Positions 35,701 through 45,252 of a stretch of DNA of 64,000 nucleotides are shown here, one piece after another. The stretch lies in assembly GCA_048595745.1 (NCBI GenBank), contig CP184361.1, one strand, 5' to 3'. This stretch comes from Aquipseudomonas alcaligenes_A. Lineage in GTDB: Bacteria; Pseudomonadota; Gammaproteobacteria; Pseudomonadales; Pseudomonadaceae. Every line of letters starts with the position of its first letter. The first letter of the stretch is position 1. Position numbers and translations under genes: made by a program. Below the pieces are notes generated by a model that made no database searches, was not told the DNA's origin, and saw only the letters and a program-made list of their open reading frames with translations.

Positions 35701-37560
35701 ATGCGCGCACAACACGCCTGGCCAGCGCGTCTGGCCCTGGTTCTGCTTTTCCTGCTACTGAGTGCGGCCAGCCTGATGATCTGGCGCCAACTGGAGCAGG
35801 ACCAGCGCAGACGCCTGGATGATCGCCTCGACTACCAGGCTCGCAGCCTGGCACGTCAGCTGGAAAACACCCTGCACACCGAAGTGGAGAGCCTGAGCCG
35901 TATCGCGCGACTGTGGAACAACCTGGGTCGCTTCTCGCGGGAGGATTGGGAAACCGAAGCAACGGCGGCACTCACCGATTTCCCGGCCTACCAATCGGTG
36001 CAGTGGGTGGGTGCCGACCTGCAGATGCGCTGGCTGTTGCCCTTGCATGGCAATGAGGCGGCGCGCGACTTCCGCCTGGTCCCGAGCCACCCCAACTACG
36101 CACTGGCCATGCAGGCCAGACAGACGGGTGAGCAACGCTTCTCCAACAGTTTTGCGCTGGTCCAGGGCGGTCGGGGTTTCGTCCTCTACACCCCGCTTTA
36201 TCTCCGGGATGCTCAAGGCCAGCGGCAGTTCGACGGCTTCCTGCAGGGCGTTTTCCGCGTCGAGCCGCTGATGGACCAGTTGCTCGCCCTGCTCGACAAC
36301 GACAGTTTCAGCCTGCGCCTACTGGAAAACGGCCAGAGCCTGTATAGCCACGAACGCCCCGACACGCTGAGCCAGCGTGCCATCGAAGTGCCCCTGCGCC
36401 TGCTCAACAATGACAGTTTCAGCCTGCAACTGAGCCCGACCGAGCACCTGCTGCAGCAGATGTCCAACCCCCTGCCACAGGTCGTCCTGGGTGGTGGCCT
36501 GGCCATCAGCCTGCTGCTGGTGGCCGCACTGAGCCTGGCCCTGGAGAACGCCCGCCGCGCCGGCGCCATGCAGCGGATCAACCGCGATCTTCAGTCCGAA
36601 GCCGCACGCCGCGAGGAAACCGAGCGTGAACTGCGCGACAGCCGCGAGCGCCTGCAACTGGTGCTCGACCTGACCGACTCCAGTCGGGACAGCCTGTTTA
36701 TCTTCGACACCGAGAGCCGCAGGCTGCTGCACATGAACCAGGCCACCTATGCCGACCTCGGCTACCGGCCGGAGCAGTTCGCCCAGCTGCTGCGCGACGA
36801 ACCCGAGAAGCTGCTGCCGGGCTTCTACGCCTGGCTGGACCTCGTTCGTCATGCCCAGAAGGACAACCAGTCGCGGATCTTCCAGCGCGAGTTGATCCGC
36901 CGCGACGGCAGTCGCCAGCCAGCCGAGATCAACACCCAGCTGGTGCAGCAGGGCGGACGCGAGTACCTGATCGCGGTGTCCCGCAACAACCGCGAGCGCC
37001 TGGAGCTGGAAGCAGGCCTGCAGCGTCTGTCGCAGTTGGACGGCCTCACCGGCCTGTACAACCGGCGTTTCTTTGACCAGCAGCTGCAGAGCGAATGGCG
37101 GCGCCTACGGCGCCTCGGTGTTCCGCTGGCGCTGCTGATGCTGGATATCGACTACTTCAAAGCCTACAACGACAGCCTCGGCCACTTGGCCGGCGATGAC
37201 ACCCTGCGCCAGGTCGCCGGCGCATTGCAGGGCAGTCTGCAGCGCGAGGGCGATGTGGTGTGTCGTTATGGCGGTGAGGAATTCGCCATCATCCTTGCCA
37301 ACACCGACCTGGAGGGGGGCGAGCACGTCGCCGCCAGAGTTCACGAGTTGATCGCCGGCCTCGGCATCGCTCACCCCGCCAGCCCAGACGGTCGCCTGAC
37401 CCTGAGCATCGGCCTGGCGGTGGCCGACCCGGTGGCCGAGGAGCAGCCGGGCGGGCTGGTCGCTCGCAGCGACCAGGCGCTCTACCAGGCCAAGCACGCC
37501 GGACGCAACCGCACCTGTGTCTGGAACGCCGACGGCGCGGCGCTTGACCCACCCGCTTGA
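35701..37560 (+). CDS. Membrane-bound PAS-GGDEF diguanylate cyclase
   Basis: The 619-residue protein has a membrane segment (about 10-25), a periplasmic sensor region (about 30-255, CHASE-like), a second membrane segment (about 258-282), a coiled coil, a PAS domain (about 320-435) and a GGDEF domain. The active site is GGEEF (524-528), preceded by an allosteric I-site RxxD (R515-D518), so it should make cyclic-di-GMP under feedback inhibition. No EAL domain is present. It lies upstream of the ABC exporter genes with an 88-base gap. Confidence 0.9.
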   Translation: MRAQHAWPARLALVLLFLLLSAASLMIWRQLEQDQRRRLDDRLDYQARSLARQLENTLHTEVESLSRIARLWNNLGRFSREDWETEATAALTDFPAYQSVQWVGADLQMRWLLPLHGNEAARDFRLVPSHPNYALAMQARQTGEQRFSNSFALVQGGRGFVLYTPLYLRDAQGQRQFDGFLQGVFRVEPLMDQLLALLDNDSFSLRLLENGQSLYSHERPDTLSQRAIEVPLRLLNNDSFSLQLSPTEHLLQQMSNPLPQVVLGGGLAISLLLVAALSLALENARRAGAMQRINRDLQSEAARREETERELRDSRERLQLVLDLTDSSRDSLFIFDTESRRLLHMNQATYADLGYRPEQFAQLLRDEPEKLLPGFYAWLDLVRHAQKDNQSRIFQRELIRRDGSRQPAEINTQLVQQGGREYLIAVSRNNRERLELEAGLQRLSQLDGLTGLYNRRFFDQQLQSEWRRLRRLGVPLALLMLDIDYFKAYNDSLGHLAGDDTLRQVAGALQGSLQREGDVVCRYGGEEFAIILANTDLEGGEHVAARVHELIAGLGIAHPASPDGRLTLSIGLAVADPVAEEQPGGLVARSDQALYQAKHAGRNRTCVWNADGAALDPPA

Positions 37561-37648
37561 CCTGTATCAAGCCGCGCAGGCGACGAACGGCAGAATATGG
37601 AAGCCTGCTAACCATAGCCCCGAAGGGGGCCGCTGAAGGGAAGCCCTG

Positions 37649-38716
37649 ATGATGAACGCGCAACGCCCCCTGCCCTACCTGATCGCCGCCGGCCTTGCCC
37701 TGCTGGCGGCGGCCGCCTGGTGGCAGCTGCGCCCGGACGAGCTAGGCGAAGGCTTCGCCAGCGGCAACGGGCGTATCGAAGCCACCGAGGTGGATGTCGC
37801 CACCAAGCTGGCCGGGCGCATCGCCAGCATCGCCGTGGACGAGGGCGACTTTGTCCAGCCCGGCCAGCTGCTCGCGCAGATGGACACCCAGGTACTCGAC
37901 GCCCAGCTGGCCCAGGCCCGCGCCCAGCTCAAGCAGGCCGAGAATGGCGAAGTCACCGCGGCCAGCCAGATCACCCTGCGCGAGAGCGAGAAACTCGCCG
38001 CCGAGGCCGTGGTGCGCCAGCGCCAGGCCGAACTGGAGGCCGCCCGCAAGCGCCACACCCGCAGTGCCAAGCTGGTCGAGCGCAACGCCATGGCCCAGCA
38101 GCAGCTGGACGACGACCTGGCCCGCCTGCAGAGCGCCGAGGCCGCGCTGGCGGCAGCGCGCGCCCAGGTCAGCTCGGCCGCGGCCGGCATCGCCGCCGCG
38201 CAGTCGCAGGCGATCGAGGCGCAGTCCGCCAGCGAAGCGGCACGCGCCATGGTCGCGCGCCTGCAGGCGGACATCGACGACAGTCAGCTCAAGGCGCCGC
38301 GCGCCGGGCGCGTGCAGTACCGCGTAACCCAGCCGGGCGAAGTGCTCGGCGCCGGCGGCAAGGTGCTCAACCTGGTCGACCTCACCGACGTCTACATGAC
38401 CTTCTTCCTGCCCGAACGCCAGGCCGGCCGTGTCGCCCTCGGCAGCGAAGTGCGCCTGGTGATCGATGCCGCGCCGCAGTACGTGATTTCCGCTAAGGTC
38501 AGCTACGTGGCCAGCGTCGCCCAGTTCACCCCGAAGACCGTGGAAACCGCGAGCGAGCGCGAGAAGCTGATGTTCCGGGTCAAGGCGCGCATCGATCCAG
38601 AGCTGCTGAGCAAGCACCTGCAGCAGGTGAAGACCGGCGTGCCCGGCATGGCCTACCTGCGCCTTGATCCCGAGGCCGAGTGGCCGGCACACCTGGCGAT
38701 CAAGGTTCCGCAATGA
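37649..38716 (+). CDS. HlyD-family membrane fusion protein (YhiI-like)
   Basis: The 355-residue protein has an N-terminal anchor (about 8-25), a lipoyl-like half motif (EATEVDVATKLAGRIASIAV), long alanine/glutamine-rich coiled-coil helices (about 80-190) and a beta-barrel domain. Length and gene order match E. coli YhiI of the yhiI-rbbA-yhhJ cluster. The stop overlaps the next gene by four bases. It would link the inner-membrane transporter to an outer-membrane partner, which is not in this window. Confidence 0.88.
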   Translation: MMNAQRPLPYLIAAGLALLAAAAWWQLRPDELGEGFASGNGRIEATEVDVATKLAGRIASIAVDEGDFVQPGQLLAQMDTQVLDAQLAQARAQLKQAENGEVTAASQITLRESEKLAAEAVVRQRQAELEAARKRHTRSAKLVERNAMAQQQLDDDLARLQSAEAALAAARAQVSSAAAGIAAAQSQAIEAQSASEAARAMVARLQADIDDSQLKAPRAGRVQYRVTQPGEVLGAGGKVLNLVDLTDVYMTFFLPERQAGRVALGSEVRLVIDAAPQYVISAKVSYVASVAQFTPKTVETASEREKLMFRVKARIDPELLSKHLQQVKTGVPGMAYLRLDPEAEWPAHLAIKVPQ

Positions 38717-41415
38717 ACCCGGCGGTCGCCCGCCTCAGCGGCGTCGGCCTGCGCTATGGCGCAACCCGCGCCCTCGAGGCCATCGACCTGGAGCTGCCGG
38801 CGCAGCGCATGGTCGGCCTGATCGGCCCGGACGGCGTCGGCAAGTCCAGCCTGCTGGCGCTGATCGCCGGGGCGCGGCGGCTCCAGGCCGGCAGCGTCGA
38901 GGTACTCGACGGCGATATGGCCGACGCGCGCCACCGCCGCCGCGTCTGCCCGCATATCGCCTACATGCCGCAGGGCCTGGGCAAGAACCTCTACCCCACG
39001 CTGTCGGTGTTCGAGAACCTCGACTTCTTCGGCCGCCTGTTCGGCCAGGACGCCGCCGAACGCGAGCGCCGCATCGACGACCTGCTGCGCAGCACCGGCC
39101 TGTCGGCGTTCCGCGAACGCCCGGCGGGCAAGCTGTCCGGCGGCATGAAGCAGAAACTCGGGCTGTGCTGCGCGCTGATCCATGACCCTGACCTGCTGAT
39201 CCTCGACGAGCCGACCACCGGCGTCGACCCGCTGTCACGCAACCAGTTCTGGGAGCTGATCGCGCGTATCCGCGCGCAGCGCCCGCAGATGAGCGTGCTG
39301 GTGGCCACCGCGTACATGGAGGAAGCCGAGCGCTTCGACCACCTGGTGGCAATGGACGCCGGCCGCGTACTGGCCGAGGGCAGCCCGGCGGAGCTGCGCA
39401 CGCGCACCGGCTGCGCCAGCCTGGAGCAGGCCTTCATTGCCCTGCTGCCGGAGGAAAAGCGCCGCGGCCACCGCGAGGTGGTGATCCAGCCCCTGCAGGA
39501 CAACAGCGAGATCGCCATCGAGGCCAAGGGCCTGACCATGCGCTTCGGCGACTTCGTCGCGGTCGACGCAGTGTCGTTCCGCATCCGTCGTGGCGAGATC
39601 TTCGGCTTCCTCGGCTCCAACGGCTGCGGCAAGAGCACCACCATGAAGATGCTCACCGGCCTGCTGCCGGCCAGCTCCGGCGAAGCCCTGCTGTTCGGCC
39701 AGACGGTGGACCCGCGCGACATGGCCACGCGCCGGCGGGTCGGCTACATGTCACAGGCCTTCTCTCTCTACAGCGAGCTGACGGTAAGGCAAAACCTGGA
39801 ACTGCACGCCCGCCTGTTCCATGTGCCGGCCGCACAGATCGACGATCGCGTCGCCGCGATGGCGCGCCGCTTCGACCTCGGCGCAGTCATGGACATGCTC
39901 CCCGAGCGCCTGCCGCTGGGTATTCGCCAACGCCTGTCGCTGGCTGTGGCGGTGATCCACCAGCCGGAGATCCTGATCCTCGACGAGCCCACCTCGGGCG
40001 TCGATCCGGTGGCGCGCGACGGTTTCTGGCAGCTGATGCTCGACCTGTCGCGCCAGGACGGCGTGACCATCTTCATCTCCACCCACTTCATGAACGAGGC
40101 GCAGCGCTGCGACCGCATCTCGCTGATGCACGCCGGCAAGGTGCTGGACAGCGACACGCCGCAGGGGCTGATGGCCAAGCGCGGCCTGGACAGCCTGGAA
40201 GCGACCTTCATCGCCTACCTGCAGGAGGCGGTCGGCGAGCAACCGGCAAACGCCGCGCCGCCGCTGGAACAGGCGCCGCCGCAGCGCCAGCGCTTCAGCC
40301 TGCGCCGCCTGTTCAGCTACGCCCGCCGCGAGGCGCTGGAGCTGCGTCGCGACCCGATCCGCGGCGGCATGGCCCTGCTCGGCACGGTATTGCTGCTGTT
40401 CATCATCGGCTACGGCATCAGCCTGGATGTCGAGGACCTGACCTTCGCCGTGCTCGACCGCGACCAGACCACCACCAGCCAGGAGTACCACCGCAACCTC
40501 TCCGGCTCGCGCTACTTCCTGGAGAAGCCGGCGCTGCGCGACTACGCCGACCTGGAGCGGCGCCTGCGCAATGGCGACATCAGCCTGGCCGTGGAGATCC
40601 CGCCCCACTTCGGCCGCGACCTCAAGCGCGGCGCCAGCCCGCAGATCGGCATGTGGATCGACGGCGCCATGCCGACCCGTGCCGAGACCATCAAGGGCTA
40701 CGTCGCCGGCCTGCACCAGCACTACCTGGCCGAGCTGGCGCGGCGCTCGCCGCAGCCGCTGGCCGCCAGCGCCGCTGGCCTGGAGGTGCGCTACCGCTAC
40801 AACCCGGACGTGGAGAGCCTCAAGGCCATGGTGCCGGCGGTGATCCCGCTGCTGCTGATGCTGATCCCGGCCATGCTCACGGCCCTCGGCGTGGTGCGCG
40901 AGAAGGAGCTGGGCTCGATCATCAACCTCTACGTCACCCCGGTCACGCGCCTGGAATTCCTCATCGGCAAGCAGCTGCCCTACATCGCCCTCGGCCTGTT
41001 CAACTGCGCCCTGCTGGTGCTGCTGGCGGTGACGGTGTTCGACGTGCCGCTGAAAGGCAGCGCGTTCACCCTCGGCCTCGGCGCGCTGCTCTATGTCGCC
41101 TGCGCCACCGGCCTGGGGCTGCTGATGTCGACCTTCACCAACAGCCAGATCGCCGCCGTGTTCGGCACCGCCATCGCCACCCTGCTGCCAGCCATCCAGT
41201 TCTCCGGGCTGATCTACCCGGTCGCCTCGCTGGAAGGCTTCGGTGCCCTGGTCGGCCAGCTGTACCCGACCTCGCAGTTCCTGGTGATCAGCCGCGGGGT
41301 GTTCTCCAAGGCACTGGAGCTGCACGACCTGCTCGGCTATTTCGTCGCCCTGGCGCTGACCGTGCCGCTGCTCACCCTGCTCAGCGCCAGCCTGCTGCGC
41401 AAACAGGAGGTGTGA
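38713..41415 (+). CDS. rbbA: RbbA-type ABC transporter: two ATPase domains plus permease
   Basis: The 900-residue fusion has one ATPase domain (Walker A GPDGVGKSS, signature LSGGMKQK, Walker B LLILDEPTTGVDP), a second ATPase (Walker A GSNGCGKST, Walker B ILILDEPTSGVDP, where the signature LPLGIRQRLSLA has LGIRQ in place of LSGGQ) and a C-terminal ABC2 permease domain with six membrane segments. E. coli RbbA, about the same length, was reported as a ribosome-associated ATPase; other work treats such proteins as exporters. The next gene overlaps by one base. Confidence 0.88.
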   Translation: MNPAVARLSGVGLRYGATRALEAIDLELPAQRMVGLIGPDGVGKSSLLALIAGARRLQAGSVEVLDGDMADARHRRRVCPHIAYMPQGLGKNLYPTLSVFENLDFFGRLFGQDAAERERRIDDLLRSTGLSAFRERPAGKLSGGMKQKLGLCCALIHDPDLLILDEPTTGVDPLSRNQFWELIARIRAQRPQMSVLVATAYMEEAERFDHLVAMDAGRVLAEGSPAELRTRTGCASLEQAFIALLPEEKRRGHREVVIQPLQDNSEIAIEAKGLTMRFGDFVAVDAVSFRIRRGEIFGFLGSNGCGKSTTMKMLTGLLPASSGEALLFGQTVDPRDMATRRRVGYMSQAFSLYSELTVRQNLELHARLFHVPAAQIDDRVAAMARRFDLGAVMDMLPERLPLGIRQRLSLAVAVIHQPEILILDEPTSGVDPVARDGFWQLMLDLSRQDGVTIFISTHFMNEAQRCDRISLMHAGKVLDSDTPQGLMAKRGLDSLEATFIAYLQEAVGEQPANAAPPLEQAPPQRQRFSLRRLFSYARREALELRRDPIRGGMALLGTVLLLFIIGYGISLDVEDLTFAVLDRDQTTTSQEYHRNLSGSRYFLEKPALRDYADLERRLRNGDISLAVEIPPHFGRDLKRGASPQIGMWIDGAMPTRAETIKGYVAGLHQHYLAELARRSPQPLAASAAGLEVRYRYNPDVESLKAMVPAVIPLLLMLIPAMLTALGVVREKELGSIINLYVTPVTRLEFLIGKQLPYIALGLFNCALLVLLAVTVFDVPLKGSAFTLGLGALLYVACATGLGLLMSTFTNSQIAAVFGTAIATLLPAIQFSGLIYPVASLEGFGALVGQLYPTSQFLVISRGVFSKALELHDLLGYFVALALTVPLLTLLSASLLRKQEV

Positions 41416-42539
41416 TGGAACGCCTGGCCAACATCCTCCACCTCGGCATCAAGGAACTGCGCAGCCTGCAGCATGACCTGGCGCTGGTGCTGCTGATCCT
41501 CTGGGCCTTCAGCCTGGGCGTGTACTCTTCGGCCACCAGCATGCCGGAGAGCCTGCACAACGCCGCCATCGCCGTGGTCGACGAAGACCAGTCGCAGCTC
41601 TCCGAGCGCCTGGTCCAGGCCTTCCAGGCGCCCTACTTCCGCACCCCGGAACGCATCGACCTGGGCCAGATGGACCAGGGCATGGACTCCGGGCGCTACA
41701 CCTTCACCCTGAATATCCCGCCGAACTTCCAGCGCGACGTACTGGCCGGGCGCAGCCCGGCGATCCAGCTCAACGTCGATGCCACCCAGGTGAGCATGGC
41801 CTTCACCGGCGCCGGCTATATCCAGAGCATCGGCGCCAGCGAGGTGGCCGAGTTCGTCCGCCACTACCGTGGCGAACTGCCGCAAGCGGTGGAGCTGGCG
41901 GTGCGCGTGCAGTTCAACCCGAACCTGACGCGCAGCTGGTTCGGCTCGGTGATGGAGGTGATCAACCAGATCACCATGCTGTCGATCATCCTCACCGGCG
42001 CCGCGCTGATCCGTGAGCGCGAACACGGCACCGTGGAGCACCTGCTGGTGATGCCGGTGACGCCGCTGGAGATCATGCTGGCCAAGGTCTGGTCGATGGG
42101 ATTGGTGGTGCTGACGGCGGCAGCACTGTCGCTGCTGCTGGTGGTACAGGGCTGGCTGCAGGTGCCGATCGAAGGCTCGCTGGCGCTGTTCCTCGGCGGC
42201 GCGGCGCTGCACCTGTTCGCCACCACCTCGATGGGCATCTTCTTCGGCACCGTGGCGCGCTCGATGCCGCAGCTGGGCCTGCTGATCATCCTGGTGCTAC
42301 TGCCGCTACAGATCCTTTCCGGCGGCACCACACCGCGCGAAAGCATGCCGGAGCTGGTACAGCAGATCATGCTGGCGGCACCGACCACCCACTTTGTCGA
42401 TCTGGCCCAGGCCATTCTCTACCGCGGCGCCGGGCTGTCCATCGTCTGGCCGCAGCTGCTGGCCATCGCCGGCATCGGCACGCTGTTCTTCATCGCGGCG
42501 CTGACGCGCTTTCGCAAGACCCTGGCGCAGATGGCCTAG
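41415..42539 (+). CDS. ABC2-type permease (YhhJ-like)
   Basis: The 374-residue protein starts MERLANILHLGIKELRSLQH, with an AGGAGG ribosome-binding site inside the end of the preceding gene. A membrane segment at the N-terminus precedes a large extracytoplasmic domain (about 45-175) and five more membrane segments. EREHGTVEHLLVMPVTPLEI is a typical ABC2 motif. It is the third component of the YhiI-RbbA-YhhJ type system. Confidence 0.9.
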   Translation: MERLANILHLGIKELRSLQHDLALVLLILWAFSLGVYSSATSMPESLHNAAIAVVDEDQSQLSERLVQAFQAPYFRTPERIDLGQMDQGMDSGRYTFTLNIPPNFQRDVLAGRSPAIQLNVDATQVSMAFTGAGYIQSIGASEVAEFVRHYRGELPQAVELAVRVQFNPNLTRSWFGSVMEVINQITMLSIILTGAALIREREHGTVEHLLVMPVTPLEIMLAKVWSMGLVVLTAAALSLLLVVQGWLQVPIEGSLALFLGGAALHLFATTSMGIFFGTVARSMPQLGLLIILVLLPLQILSGGTTPRESMPELVQQIMLAAPTTHFVDLAQAILYRGAGLSIVWPQLLAIAGIGTLFFIAALTRFRKTLAQMA

Positions 42540-42574
42540 CCCCGCTGGCGAAGCGGACGCGGGCTGTGCCCGCG

Positions 42575-42982
42575 TTACTGGATGATCAGATTGTTGAATA
42601 ACAGGTCCTCGACGATGGGCTTGCCCTCTTCCTGGGTGAGCACATCCTGCACCTGCTTCAGCGCTTCCTGGCGCAGCTTCTCCTTCGCCGCCTCGTCGGC
42701 CATGCTGGCGTCGCTCTGCTGGGAGAACAGCATCACCAGCTGGTTGCGGATCAGCGGTTCGTGGTGCTCGACCTTCTCCTCCGCTTCGGTTCCGGTCACG
42801 CGCAGGGCGATGTCAGCCTTGTAGAACTTCAGCTTGGGCCCGGCGCCAAAGTTGCCGACCAGGGCCGGCACCAGGCTGTAGTAGGCCACTTTGGGCTCGG
42901 CTTTTTCTTCCTCGCCACCGCCGCTGGCCAGGGCAACACAGGGCAGGAGCAGGGCAAACAGCAGGGCGATGCTTTTCTTCAC
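42575..42982 (-). CDS. FliL-like secreted or membrane protein
   Basis: The 135-residue protein starts at a GTG (42980-42982, preceded by GAGGAA) with a signal sequence KKSIALLFALLLPCVALASG. The mature part fits the FliL family: a VAYYSLVPALVGNFG strand, KFYKADIALRVTG and a conserved VEDLLFNNLIIQ end. FliL normally sits beside the flagellar stator. It is away from any flagellar gene here and convergent with the ABC permease gene. Confidence 0.8.
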   Translation of the reverse strand: MKKSIALLFALLLPCVALASGGGEEEKAEPKVAYYSLVPALVGNFGAGPKLKFYKADIALRVTGTEAEEKVEHHEPLIRNQLVMLFSQQSDASMADEAAKEKLRQEALKQVQDVLTQEEGKPIVEDLLFNNLIIQ

Positions 42983-43131
42983 GGGACGTTCCTCGGTGCG
43001 AATTGCGCCTAGCATAGCCATAGCCGGCCGCGCGCCCAAGCTTATGGTGCGCCATCAGGTGCGACCATGCTCGTTGACCCGCCGGGTGTGCCTCCTACAC
43101 TGCCGGCAATCACGAACGCGAGGAAAGCGCG

Positions 43132-44115
43132 ATGAAAGCCCTGCTCTGCAAAGCCTTCGGCCCGGCCTCCAGCCTGGTCCTGGAAGACCTGCCCAGCCCG
43201 GAACCGAAGAAGAACGAGGTGCTGATCGAGGTACACGCTGCCGGGGTCAACTTCCCCGATACCCTGATCATCGAGGGCAAGTACCAGTTCAAACCGCCCT
43301 TCCCCTTCGCTCCGGGTGGCGAGGCGGCCGGCGTGGTCAAGTCGGTCGGCGAGAAGATCAGCCACCTGCGGGCCGGCGACCGGGTCATGGCACTGACCGG
43401 CTGGGGCGGCTTCGCCGAGGAAGTGGCGGTGCCCGGCTACAACGTGCTGCCGGTGCCCAAGAGCATGGACCTCACCACCGCCGCCGCCTTCGGCATGACC
43501 TACGGCACCTCGATGCATGCGCTGAAGCAGCGCGCCAACCTGCAGCCGGGCGAGACCCTGCTGGTGCTCGGTGCCTCCGGCGGTGTCGGCCTGGCGGCGG
43601 TGGAGATCGGCAAGGCCATGGGCGCCAAGGTGATCGCCGCGGCGAGCACCGCCGAGAAGCTGGAAGTGGCGCGCAACGCCGGCGCCGATCACCTGATCAA
43701 CTACAGCGAGCAGAGCCTCAAGGACGAGGTGAAGAAGCTCACCGGCGGCCAGGGCGTCGACGTGATCTACGACCCGGTGGGCGGCGAACTGTTCGAAGAG
43801 GCCTTCCGCTCCATCGCCTGGAACGGACGCTTCCTGGTGGTCGGCTTCGCCGCCGGCGGCGGCATTCCGGCCCTGCCGGCCAACCTGCCGCTGCTCAAGG
43901 GCGCGGCGCTGGTCGGGGTGTTCTGGGGTTCCTTCGCCCAGCGCCAGCCGCAGGACAACGCCGCCAACTTCCAGCAGCTGTTCGCCTGGCATGCCGAGGG
44001 CAAGCTCAAGCCGCTGGTGTCGCAGACCTTCCCGCTGGCACGTGGCGGCGAGGCCATCGACGCACTGGGCCAGCGCAAGGCCGTGGGCAAGGTGGTGGTC
44101 CAAGTAAAGGCGTGA
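43132..44115 (+). CDS. NADPH:quinone oxidoreductase family protein
   Basis: The 327-residue zinc-independent MDR enzyme starts MKALLCKAFGPASSLVLEDL. A GroES-like N-terminal domain (NFPDTLIIEGKYQFKPPFPF) precedes a Rossmann domain with LVLGASGGVGLAAVEIGKAM. It resembles zeta-crystallin-type quinone reductases. The substrate cannot be told from sequence. A palindromic repeat and a terminator follow. Confidence 0.88.
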   Translation: MKALLCKAFGPASSLVLEDLPSPEPKKNEVLIEVHAAGVNFPDTLIIEGKYQFKPPFPFAPGGEAAGVVKSVGEKISHLRAGDRVMALTGWGGFAEEVAVPGYNVLPVPKSMDLTTAAAFGMTYGTSMHALKQRANLQPGETLLVLGASGGVGLAAVEIGKAMGAKVIAAASTAEKLEVARNAGADHLINYSEQSLKDEVKKLTGGQGVDVIYDPVGGELFEEAFRSIAWNGRFLVVGFAAGGGIPALPANLPLLKGAALVGVFWGSFAQRQPQDNAANFQQLFAWHAEGKLKPLVSQTFPLARGGEAIDALGQRKAVGKVVVQVKA

Positions 44116-44122
44116 CGCAAAT

Positions 44123-44221
44123 CCCTCTCCCCCTGGGAGAGGGTGCCCGACAGGGCGGGTGAGGGTGTTACAGGCGACTCGGAGTCGGCCCTGGTGCCCT
44201 CACCCCCGCCCCTTCTCCCGC
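44123..44221. repeat. Palindromic intergenic repeat, copy 3, right hairpin degenerate
   Basis: The left hairpin CCCTCTCCC/GGGAGAGGG (44123-44143) has a 3-base loop. The right part, CCCTCACCCCCGCCCCTTCTCCC, lacks its complementary arm. A GACTC/GAGTC palindrome sits in the middle. It appears to be a decayed copy of the element at 53229. Confidence 0.7.
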
Positions 44222-44246
44222 TGACTCAGCCTAGCGGATGAACGAA

Positions 44247-44268
44247 AAAGCCGCCCTCGGGCGGCTTT
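44247..44268. terminator. Bidirectional terminator between convergent genes
   Basis: AAAGCCGCCC and GGGCGGCTTT with a 2-base loop have T-rich flanks on both strands. Confidence 0.85.
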
Positions 44269-44283
44269 CTTATTTCCGGGCGA

Positions 44284-45252
44284 TCACTCGCGCGGTGCGT
44301 AGGCAAACACGTCGGCGCGCATCTGGTGCGGGTCCATGCCCGCTTCCACCAGCGCATCCAGGGTGCCGTAGACCATCGCCGGCGAGCCGCTGGCGTATAC
44401 GTGCAGCGCCTTGAGGTCGGGGAAGTCCTCGCACACCGCCTCGTGCAGCAGGCCGCAGCGGCCGCCCCAGGCAGCGGCCTCACTGACCACGCGGTGCAGC
44501 TGCAATCCCGCCTGCCGCTCCCAGTCCTGCCAATGCGGCAGCTGGTAGAAGTCGTCGGGATGACGCACGCCCCAGTACAGGTGAACCGGGTGGCTGAAAC
44601 CCGCGGCGCGGCAGTGCTCGATCAGGCTGTGCATCTGCGCCATGCCGGTACCGGCAGCGATCAGCACCAGCGGCCCGGCCGGCAGCTCGGCCAGGTGGGT
44701 GTCGCCGAACGGCATCTGCACCCGCGCCAGGCGCGTGCGGCGCAACTGCGCGATGATCTGCCGGCTGCTCTCCTCGCGGGTGAGGATATGCAGTTCCAGG
44801 TCACGTCCGGCATGCGGCGCGGAGGCCAGGGAGAAGGCCGACCACTCGCCGTCGTCGCGCTGCAACAGCAGATACTGCCCGGCGTGGTAGCGCGGCGTCT
44901 TGCCGGCCGGCGCGCGCAGCACCACGCGACAGACATCGCCACCAACCTCGCTCAGTTCCAGCACCTGACAGCCGAAGGTGCGCACCGGCAGCTCGCCGGG
45001 GGCGAGCACGCCGTCCCAGTGCAGCACGCAATCCTCCAGCGGCTCGGCCAGGCAGGTGAACAACTCGCCTTGATCCAGCTCGGCGCCGGCCTGGCGCACC
45101 CGGCCCTCGACCAGCAGCGCGGCGCAGATATGGCAATTGCCGTTGCGGCAGCTCTGCGGACAGTCGTAACCGAGGCGCCGGGCGCCGTCGAGAATGCGCT
45201 CGCCAGGCTGGAGCTCAAGTACCGCGCCGGAGGGTTGCAGGGTGACTTTCAT
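44284..45252 (-). CDS. 2Fe-2S/FAD reductase, CDP-6-deoxy-delta-3,4-glucoseen reductase-like
   Basis: The 322-residue protein joins an N-terminal plant-type ferredoxin domain (C-x4-C-x2-C in SCRNGNCHICAALL, then FTC) to an FAD/NAD(P)-binding reductase domain (YHAGQYLLLQRDD flavin motif; LIAAGTGMAQMHSLIEH nucleotide motif). Such proteins pass electrons from NAD(P)H to partner enzymes. It overlaps ubiD by one base (TGATG). Similar reductases beside ubiD/ubiX genes are called Fre-like in other bacteria; the natural acceptor is unknown. Confidence 0.85.
   Translation of the reverse strand: MKVTLQPSGAVLELQPGERILDGARRLGYDCPQSCRNGNCHICAALLVEGRVRQAGAELDQGELFTCLAEPLEDCVLHWDGVLAPGELPVRTFGCQVLELSEVGGDVCRVVLRAPAGKTPRYHAGQYLLLQRDDGEWSAFSLASAPHAGRDLELHILTREESSRQIIAQLRRTRLARVQMPFGDTHLAELPAGPLVLIAAGTGMAQMHSLIEHCRAAGFSHPVHLYWGVRHPDDFYQLPHWQDWERQAGLQLHRVVSEAAAWGGRCGLLHEAVCEDFPDLKALHVYASGSPAMVYGTLDALVEAGMDPHQMRADVFAYAPRE

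Noticed and set aside
39751..41325. 524-codon reverse-strand open frame opposite the RbbA-like gene
   Set aside because: Same antisense composition and full overlap with a gene that carries all ABC motifs.
41337..42212. Reverse-strand open frame over the YhhJ-like permease gene
   Set aside because: Histidine/glutamine-rich antisense product with no motif; the forward gene has a strong ribosome-binding site and membrane topology.
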